Below, piece after piece: positions 1 to 4,572 of a stretch of DNA of 6,391 nucleotides (position 1 is its first letter; each line of letters begins with the position of its first letter). The notes beneath the pieces are model-generated. The model was not told the origin of the DNA. It saw nothing but the letters and a program-made list of their open reading frames with translations, and did no database searches. Both the position numbers and the translations under genes were made by a program. Origin of the DNA: Clostridiales bacterium (GTDB lineage Bacteria; Bacillota; Clostridia; Lachnospirales; WQUN01); assembly GCA_031254075.1 (NCBI GenBank), contig JAIRVD010000342.1, positions 1-6,391 on the forward strand, read 5' to 3'.

Positions 1-46
1 CGTGTTTGAAAATATGTACGCCCTTCCGATTAAAAAGTTTACAACG

Positions 47-52
47 AAAGGA
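47..52 (+). promoter_or_regulatory. Ribosome binding site deciding the start at 62
   Basis: AAAGGA lies 9 nt upstream of ATG 62. The upstream in-frame GTG at 2 is at the very edge of the window, so its own ribosome binding site cannot be seen. The residues between 2 and 62 do not look like the start of an export signal. The site therefore favours 62 as the start. Confidence 0.6.
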
Positions 53-61
53 CGAAAAAAA

Positions 62-550
62 ATGTTCAGAAATAAAAGTCTGCGTCAACAAATGATTATC
101 GTCTTTATGATGATGGTTATGACATACGTTGCCGGAACCCTTTTAGGCAACAGAATGAAAACCGATTCAACCTATTGGCAAATATTTGAATTCGAAAATC
201 CCGCCTTTCGGGAATTCGCTTCATTTACAATCCGGCAGAACGAAAATCAAATTTCCGCAATCCTCACAAACGAAAGCGAAGCGGAAATCACAACAGGAAC
301 AGGCTTCGCACTTGCCCTGCAAACCGAAACCGATTGGCGAATCTTCCCGTTCCGTGGCGACGTCGGCTTCAATGATATCGCAATAATCCTCGCTCCGGGC
401 GATTCCACAGAATTCTCCCTGACCGAAGACATGCTCAGTGCAAAATTAATCCCCGGCAACTACCGAATCGTTACAAATATATGGGGAGAAGATTTCGGAA
501 CAACGCAAGTATGGGCGGAATTCGAATTGAGCGAACTCGACCGCCACTAA
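62..550 (+). CDS. Membrane-anchored protein with Ig-like (Big_14-like) domain
   Basis: This is a 162-residue protein starting at ATG 62, chosen because AAAGGA sits 9 nt upstream. The frame stays open to a GTG at 2, which would add 20 residues. The N-terminus is basic (RNKSLRQQ), followed by a Met-rich hydrophobic segment at about residues 11-29. That reads as an uncleaved membrane anchor or a signal peptide; there is no lipobox Cys. Residues about 55-156 alternate beta-strand-like stretches: a strand ending in LTNES, a GTGFALALQ strand, a W-x-IFPF strand, GFNDIAIILAPGDSTEF, then LIPGNYRIV. This order resembles the Big_14 family of bacterial immunoglobulin-like domains, usually found in exported proteins of Bacillota. 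The probable role is at the cell surface, but no substrate or partner can be named. The gene converges on the serine operon, and its TAA stop touches the palindromic element that follows. The family assignment is from memory of the motif pattern, not from a search. Confidence 0.75.
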   Translation: MFRNKSLRQQMIIVFMMMVMTYVAGTLLGNRMKTDSTYWQIFEFENPAFREFASFTIRQNENQISAILTNESEAEITTGTGFALALQTETDWRIFPFRGDVGFNDIAIILAPGDSTEFSLTEDMLSAKLIPGNYRIVTNIWGEDFGTTQVWAEFELSELDRH

Positions 551-551
551 A

Positions 552-649
552 GGCAACCCCCGAAAACCCGCTGAGACGAATTTCAAACATCGCGAACGCT
601 TCAACTCGCGTTTAAAATTCGGACGAAGCGATGATTTTCGGAGGTTGCC
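552..649. repeat. 98-bp imperfect palindrome, MITE-like, with TAAA flanks
   Basis: The ends 552-566 and 635-649 are inverted repeats matching at 14 of 15 positions (GGCAACC outermost). Inside, CGCT (569-572) pairs with AGCG (627-630), CGAATTT (577-583) with AAATTCG (615-621), and CGCG (591-594) with CGCG (607-610). The whole unit can therefore fold into one long interrupted hairpin with a loop near 595-606. TAAA occurs immediately outside both ends (548-551 and 650-653), as a target-site duplication would, and the left copy includes the stop codon of the upstream gene. Neither strand has a U-rich tail after the outer stem, so it is not a standard intrinsic terminator. A miniature non-autonomous element or a dispersed palindromic repeat fits best; a structured RNA or a Rho-related 3' end are alternatives. 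Confidence 0.55.
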
Positions 650-650
650 T

Positions 651-710
651 AAAGACCGAAAAGGAAAATCCGAATCACAGCGTTGTTGAGCTGACGCTGC
701 CGAACGGATT
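651..710 (-). terminator. Probable terminator of the serC-serA-DUF1015 operon
   Basis: Read on the minus strand, 27 nt after the DUF1015 stop, AATCCG (710-705) pairs with CGGATT (672-667). Inside that, CAGCGT (699-694) pairs with ACGCTG (683-678). A symmetric 5-nt internal loop separates the two stems and the apical loop is about 10 nt. The hairpin is followed by a pyrimidine-rich tail, TTCCTTTTCGG. The tail is broken by C and G residues, so termination may be partial. Position and orientation suit the operon end. Confidence 0.45.
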
Positions 711-736
711 GAAGAATTTGATGTAATCCGCAGGAA

Positions 737-1981
737 TTAAAACTCATGCACCAGCATTCCGCTTCGCAGCTTCGGTTCGAACCAAGTGGATTTAGGCGGC
801 ATAATTTGCTTTGCGTCGGCGACGGACATGAGTTCGTTCATTGAGGTGGGGAACAGCGCGAACGCAACTTCCATTTCGCCGGAATTTACGCGTTTTTCGA
901 GTTCTGCGAGGCCGCGAATTCCGCCGACGAAGTCGATTCGCTTATCGGAGCGCAAGTCGTTGATGCCGAGTATCGGCGAAAGAACAGTATTCTGTAAAAC
1001 AGAGCAATCAAGCGAATTAATCGTATCGGCAGAATCCGGCAGGTTTTTCAGCGCAAGGCGATACCATTGATTTGATAAGTACATACCAATTTCAAATTTG
1101 CGCGCGGGTTTTACAGGTGCGGAGCTTTTTTCAATATTCCAGTTTGATTCCAGTTTTTCCAAAAATGCGGATTGCTCCATGCCGTTTAAATCTTTTACAA
1201 CTCGGTTATAGTCTAAAATCGCAAGTTCGTCGTGCGGGAAAATTACCGCAAGATAATAGTTATGTTCGGCGTCGAGGTCGAGCGAACCCGATGCAACCGT
1301 GGAAGCGTTGCGCATCTTTGCGACTTTTGCGGCGGTGGCATTTCTGTGATGCCCGTCTGCGATGTACAGCGCGGGAATTTTTTCAAATGCGCGGATAAGT
1401 GTGTCCTGCGTTTCGACGCAACCGACAATCCACAATTCATGTTGCACGCCGTCTTCTGCGGTGAAATCGTAAACAGGTTTTTCATTTACAATTTCGCGCA
1501 AAATTTTTTTTGCTTCCGATGAATCTTCCGAACGATATGCCAAAAAAATGGGTCCCGTATGTGCTTCACAGGCAACCATGTGATTGATTCTGTCGAGTTC
1601 TTTGTCGGCGCGGGTTAATTCGTGTTTTTTAATCAGCCCGAGTTCGTATTCGGAAACGCTGACGCAAGCCGCGAGCCCCGTTTGTGTTTGCCCGTAGCCC
1701 GTGAGCCTGTAGACATAAAAATTCTGTTGCGCATCTTGCGTCATTGCGCTTTTTATTAATTCGCGCAAATTTTCGCCCGCCTTGGCATAAACTTCATCGC
1801 TGTACGGGTCGGTTTCGGGCGGAAGGTCGATTTCCGATTTATCAACGCGCAAAAAAGAATACGGATTGCCCGCAGCCATAACGCGGGCTTCTTCCGTATT
1901 CATAACATCATAAGGCAACGCGGCAACCTTTGAGACAAGCTCCGGTTTTGGCCGAACCGCCTTAAACGGTTTTATTGTCAA
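737..1981 (-). CDS. DUF1015 family protein, serine-operon partner
   Basis: This 414-residue protein belongs to the DUF1015 family (COG4198), whose biochemical function is not established to my knowledge. The family signature is seen along its length: KPFKAVRP and ALPYDVMN at the N-terminus (residues 4-28), KHELTRADKELDRINH at 119-134, EAHTGP at 139-144, the highly characteristic ADGHHRNATAA at 208-218, and MPPKSTWFEPKLRSG near the C-terminus (394-408). The length is normal for the family and nothing is missing. It has no signal peptide or membrane segment, so it should be cytoplasmic. The start is TTG, directly abutting the serA stop with no gap, and AAGGGTGA in the serA 3' end serves as ribosome binding site; this strongly suggests translational coupling. 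Genes of this family recur beside serA and serC in clostridia. The ADGHHR motif recalls the conserved motif of ParB-like proteins, a superfamily that includes the free serine kinases SerK and SbnI. A role in phosphoserine or serine phosphate transfer is therefore possible but inferred. Confidence 0.9.
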   Translation of the reverse strand: MTIKPFKAVRPKPELVSKVAALPYDVMNTEEARVMAAGNPYSFLRVDKSEIDLPPETDPYSDEVYAKAGENLRELIKSAMTQDAQQNFYVYRLTGYGQTQTGLAACVSVSEYELGLIKKHELTRADKELDRINHMVACEAHTGPIFLAYRSEDSSEAKKILREIVNEKPVYDFTAEDGVQHELWIVGCVETQDTLIRAFEKIPALYIADGHHRNATAAKVAKMRNASTVASGSLDLDAEHNYYLAVIFPHDELAILDYNRVVKDLNGMEQSAFLEKLESNWNIEKSSAPVKPARKFEIGMYLSNQWYRLALKNLPDSADTINSLDCSVLQNTVLSPILGINDLRSDKRIDFVGGIRGLAELEKRVNSGEMEVAFALFPTSMNELMSVADAKQIMPPKSTWFEPKLRSGMLVHEF

Positions 1982-3142
1982 TTAAATCACCCTTACATTA
2001 ATAATGTTTTCGAGTTTTTCAATTTCTTGTTTAATATCGCCTAAATCGTCGCAGTCAACGTCGAGAATCGCGTAAGCGAAATCGCCGCGGCTTTTCATAA
2101 CCATGTTCGCGATATTACTTGAACGCTTCGCGATTAAAGCCGTAACGGGGTTGATAACATTCGGCAGATTTCTGTGAATTACGCAAACGCGTTTCTTTCC
2201 GGTGAAAGGAAGTTCGCAATCGGGAAAGTTTACGGAATATTTTATATTTCCGTAAAGAAGAAATTCGCGAATTTCTGCCGCAGCCATTGTTGCGCAATTG
2301 TCTTCCGACTCGGGAGTTGACGAGCCCAAATGCGGAATCGGAACAATGCGTTTATGCCCGAGCATTTTTTCCGTCGGGAAATCGGTTATATAGCAAAAAA
2401 CAGTTTCGTCTTCGATTGCTTTAAGCAACGCGTCATCGTTTACAAGTTCCGAACGTGCCGTGTTCACGATGCGCATTCCTTTTTTACATTTCGCGAAAAC
2501 GTCGGTGTTAAACATGCCCTTCGTTTTATCGTTCACGGGAACATGCAACGAAATATAATCACATTCCGCCAAAAGCGAATCCAAATCGGGTGCCTTGCGA
2601 ACGCCGCGCGAAAGTTCCCATGCCGCGTCAACGGAAATATATGGGTCATAGCCGATAACATCCATGCCGAGCGCGCGGCAGGCATTCGCCACAAGACCTC
2701 CGATTGCGCCAAGCCCGATTACACCAAGCTTCTTGCCCAAAATTTCCGGCCCTACGAATTCCGATTTTCCTTTTTCAACTGTTTTCGCAACGCTTGCTTG
2801 TCCTTCAAGGCTTTGCGCCCAGTTTATTCCGCCGACAATATCGCGTGATGCAAGGAGCAGAGCGGCAATTACGATTTCCTTTACGCCGTTCGCGTTCGCG
2901 CCGGGCGTGTTGAAAACAACAATTCCTTTTTCCGCGCAAACTTCCACCGGAATATTATTTACGCCCGCGCCCGCGCGTCCGATTGCCTTTAATCCCGGCG
3001 TAAGCTCTTCTTCGGGAAGAACATAACTGCGCAAAATTATTCCGTCGGGCGATTTTTCGTCGTCGGAAACCGCAAATTTATCCTTCGGTAATTCTTTTAA
3101 ACCGCAATCAGCGATTTTATTTCTTGTAAGAATTCTAAACAT
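1982..3142 (-). CDS. serA: D-3-phosphoglycerate dehydrogenase, ACT-domain type
   Basis: SerA oxidises 3-phosphoglycerate to 3-phosphohydroxypyruvate with NAD, the committed step of L-serine synthesis in the cytoplasm. The 386-residue protein shows the D-2-hydroxyacid dehydrogenase layout. A split substrate domain includes GRAGAGVNNIP at 55-65. The NAD-binding Rossmann motif GLGAIG is at 143-148, followed by the acidic residue D166 (GYDP) expected to contact the NAD ribose. The catalytic triad candidates are R230 (NTAR), E258 (DFPTE) and H271 (PHLGSST). A C-terminal ACT domain covers about residues 318-386, starting VCVIHRNLPNVINPVTALI. ACT domains in SerA commonly bind L-serine for feedback inhibition, so the enzyme may be allosterically regulated, although that is not shown here. 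The length fits the short clostridial type without the extra ASB domain. ATG 3142 lies 3 nt after the serC stop. Its ribosome binding site AAAAGGGG is inside the serC 3' end, so the two genes are co-transcribed and probably coupled. Confidence 0.97.
   Translation of the reverse strand: MFRILTRNKIADCGLKELPKDKFAVSDDEKSPDGIILRSYVLPEEELTPGLKAIGRAGAGVNNIPVEVCAEKGIVVFNTPGANANGVKEIVIAALLLASRDIVGGINWAQSLEGQASVAKTVEKGKSEFVGPEILGKKLGVIGLGAIGGLVANACRALGMDVIGYDPYISVDAAWELSRGVRKAPDLDSLLAECDYISLHVPVNDKTKGMFNTDVFAKCKKGMRIVNTARSELVNDDALLKAIEDETVFCYITDFPTEKMLGHKRIVPIPHLGSSTPESEDNCATMAAAEIREFLLYGNIKYSVNFPDCELPFTGKKRVCVIHRNLPNVINPVTALIAKRSSNIANMVMKSRGDFAYAILDVDCDDLGDIKQEIEKLENIINVRVI
1987..1994 (-). promoter_or_regulatory. 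Ribosome binding site for the TTG start of DUF1015
   Basis: On the minus strand AAGGGTGA lies within the last codons of serA, 5 nt before the TTG at 1981-1979. It decides the start: the TTG follows the serA TAA directly, the protein then begins with the usual family N-terminus, and no ATG is available nearby. Confidence 0.65.
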
Positions 3143-3145
3143 TTC

Positions 3146-4210
3146 CTATTTCCCCTTTTCGAATTTTTCCATGAAATCAACTAATGCCTGTACACCTTCC
3201 GTCGGCATTGCGTTGTAAATGCTTGCGCGTAATCCGCCGACAAGGCGGTGACCGCCGAGGTTTACAAACCCCGCTGTTGCTGCGGCTTTTACGAAGTCCT
3301 TGTCCTTAGCTTCGTCGCCCGTTGTAAACGGCACGTTCATCAGTGAACGATGCGATTTTGCGGCAATTCCCTTGAACATTTGCGAATTATCAAGGAAATC
3401 GTATAAGACTTTTGCTTTCGCTTCATTATTTTTTTGAATTCCGGCAACTCCGCCTTTGGATTTCAGCCATTCGAGACAGAGCTTCGTCATGTAAATCGAA
3501 TAAGTAGGCGGTGTGTTAAGCATGGAATTCGTGTCTGCGTGTTGTTTATATTTGAAGAAAGCCGGAATTTTATTTTCGCGTTCGAGCAAATCCTCGCGGA
3601 TGATTACGACCGTCAAACCTGCCGGACCGATATTTTTTTGCGCGCCGGCGTAAATTAATCCGAACTTTGAAACATCAAAAATTTCCGATAAAATTCCGGA
3701 TGACATGTCAGCGACGAGCGGAACATCTCCCGTATCGGGGAATTCCAAAAAGCGCGTTCCCGTGATTGTATTGTTTGAGCATATATGAAAATAATCCGCA
3801 TCCGCCGAAATTTCTTTTATCTCGGGAATGAACGCGAATTTTTCGTTTTCGGATGATGCCGCAACTTTTGCTTCTAATATATTGGAAGCTTCTTTGTATG
3901 CGCGTGCTGACCATTCGCCCGTGATTACGAAATCTGCTTTGCCGTTTTTTTTCAAATTCATCGGAATCATCGCAAATTGCTGAGACGCTCCGCCCTGCAA
4001 AAATAATATTTTGTAATTGTCGGGAATCGCCATTAATTCGCGTAATAAATCAATCGCCGCGTTGTGAATATCTTCGTACATCTTCGAGCGGTGGCTCATT
4101 TCCATTACCGACATTCCGTCGCCGGCATACTCGACCATTTCCTTCGCCGCTCTCTCAAGAACCTCTTTCGGCAACGCCGCAGGTCCCGGTGAAAAATTGT
4201 AACTCCTCAT
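3146..4210 (-). CDS. serC: Phosphoserine aminotransferase
   Basis: SerC transfers the amino group of glutamate to 3-phosphohydroxypyruvate, giving O-phospho-L-serine, using pyridoxal phosphate; in many bacteria it also serves vitamin B6 synthesis. The 354 residues match the usual length of about 360. The N-terminal family signature NFSPGPAALP is at 5-14, followed by GMSVMEMSHRS at 32-42 and the phosphate-loop region FLQGGASQQFA at 70-80. W100 (TGEWS) fits the residue that stacks on the cofactor ring. D168 (VADMSS) and the Schiff-base lysine K192 (AGAQKNIGPAG) follow. The substrate-binding C-terminal motif GHRLVGGLRASIYNAMPTEGV is at 320-340. All key residues appear intact. It is the first gene of the operon. 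The start at ATG 4210 is fixed by the N-terminal motif; the ribosome binding site upstream is weak (GAGTGAG). The 5' region carries a dyad and a hairpin that could regulate it. Confidence 0.97.
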   Translation of the reverse strand: MRSYNFSPGPAALPKEVLERAAKEMVEYAGDGMSVMEMSHRSKMYEDIHNAAIDLLRELMAIPDNYKILFLQGGASQQFAMIPMNLKKNGKADFVITGEWSARAYKEASNILEAKVAASSENEKFAFIPEIKEISADADYFHICSNNTITGTRFLEFPDTGDVPLVADMSSGILSEIFDVSKFGLIYAGAQKNIGPAGLTVVIIREDLLERENKIPAFFKYKQHADTNSMLNTPPTYSIYMTKLCLEWLKSKGGVAGIQKNNEAKAKVLYDFLDNSQMFKGIAAKSHRSLMNVPFTTGDEAKDKDFVKAAATAGFVNLGGHRLVGGLRASIYNAMPTEGVQALVDFMEKFEKGK

Positions 4211-4254
4211 AATCTCACTCTATTCTAAAAAATTGTCATGCGTTGGAATGTTAG

Positions 4255-4280
4255 CATTTTACTACGGGAAAGTAAATATG
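4255..4280 (-). promoter_or_regulatory. Dyad overlapping a possible serC -10 element
   Basis: CATTTTACT (4255-4263) and AGTAAATATG (4271-4280) are inverted arms that match except for one extra base, with an exact core TTTACT/AGTAAA and a 7-nt spacer. On the minus strand the left arm contains TAAAAT (4261-4256), a 5 of 6 match to a -10 box, about 45 nt before serC. No good -35 is found at the right distance (the best is GTATCA), so the promoter would need help or lie elsewhere. The dyad could be an operator for a serine-responsive or other regulator; the regulator is unknown. Confidence 0.35.
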
Positions 4281-4314
4281 ATACTTTTTTTCGGAAGCAA
4301 AAAAAAAGAAAAAC

Positions 4315-4351
4315 AGCCCCAAACCCTAGTAAAAACAAAAGGTTTGGGGCT
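4315..4351. terminator. Bidirectional intrinsic terminator or serC leader attenuator
   Basis: AGCCCCAAACC (4315-4325) and GGTTTGGGGCT (4341-4351) form a perfect 11-bp, GC-rich stem with a 15-nt loop. On the minus strand it is followed by a long U-tract (GTTTTTCTTTTTTTTTGC), the stronger side. On the plus strand the tail is TTGCTTTTTGG. It lies between divergent genes and so ends no visible gene. It either insulates the two promoters from each other or, if serC is also transcribed from further upstream, acts as an attenuator about 100 nt before the serC start. Confidence 0.8.
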
Positions 4352-4436
4352 TTGCTTTTTGGATGGAAGTGTAGATTAGAGAAGCCGTTTTTTAGAAAGT
4401 GCAAAATTATTTTTTTCTTGTATTTTTCAAAATGGC

Positions 4437-4465
4437 TTGAAAGAAAAGCAAGGATATGGTAGCAT
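4437..4465 (+). promoter_or_regulatory. Sigma70-like promoter for the chemoreceptor gene
   Basis: TTGAAA (4437-4442, 5 of 6 to consensus) is separated by exactly 17 nt from TAGCAT (4460-4465, 4 of 6). Transcription would start near 4472, leaving a leader of about 100 nt. Many receptor genes use the flagellar sigma factor instead. A poor SigD-like candidate, TAAA with AGCAATAT 17 nt on, lies further downstream (about 4515-4543), so the assignment is open. Confidence 0.4.
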
Positions 4466-4555
4466 TTTTTGTAGTGAAACGGACTGTTAAAAGGTGAACT
4501 TTTTGATTGTGGCTCTAAACAAGAAACATATATACGAGCAATATTTTATCATCTC

Positions 4556-4564
4556 AGAGGAGGG
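4556..4564 (+). promoter_or_regulatory. Strong ribosome binding site fixing the receptor start
   Basis: AGAGGAGGG contains a full AGGAGG core (4558-4563) 9 nt before ATG 4573. A second in-frame ATG follows at once at 4576, 12 nt from the core. Either could be used, but 4573 has the better spacing. Confidence 0.75.
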
Positions 4565-4572
4565 ACAAATTA

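Larger units (their letters stand above)
4211..4572. other. Divergent intergenic region between serC and the chemoreceptor gene
   Basis: These 362 bases separate two divergently transcribed genes. From left to right they hold the weak serC ribosome binding site, a dyad with a possible serC -10 element (4255-4280), an A-rich tract and a strong hairpin (4301-4360), an AT-rich stretch without clear structure (4361-4436), a sigma70-like promoter (4437-4465) and an untranslated leader of about 100 nt ending in the ribosome binding site of the receptor. No T-box sequence, known riboswitch core or tRNA is visible. No convincing coding sequence lies here. Confidence 0.7.

Noticed and set aside
631..726. 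Short plus-strand frame MIFGGCLKTE... to LPNGLKNLM, 31 codons, resembling a peptidase-like N-terminal phrase
   Set aside because: It has no good ribosome binding site, begins inside the palindrome, and its second half coincides with the hairpin that fits a terminator for the opposite strand. It could be a gene remnant but cannot be supported.
2330..2848. 172-codon plus-strand frame opposite serA
   Set aside because: It is antisense to the conserved SerA sequence, and its composition (rich in Arg, Phe and Asn) reflects the opposite strand's codon use.
4238..4462. 74-codon plus-strand frame in the divergent intergenic region
   Set aside because: It runs straight through the strong hairpin terminator, is very rich in Lys, Arg and Phe as expected of AT-rich noncoding DNA, lacks a ribosome binding site and resembles no family I know.
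4441..4476. Possible minus-strand leader peptide MLPYPCFSFKPF upstream of the hairpin, as an attenuation peptide for serC
   Set aside because: It has only one Ser codon, no ribosome binding site, and no visible alternative pairing with the terminator stem.
4380..4572. Possible T-box or c-di-GMP riboswitch in the leaders on either side
   Set aside because: I looked for the T-box core on the minus strand and for the GEMM core on the plus strand and found neither.
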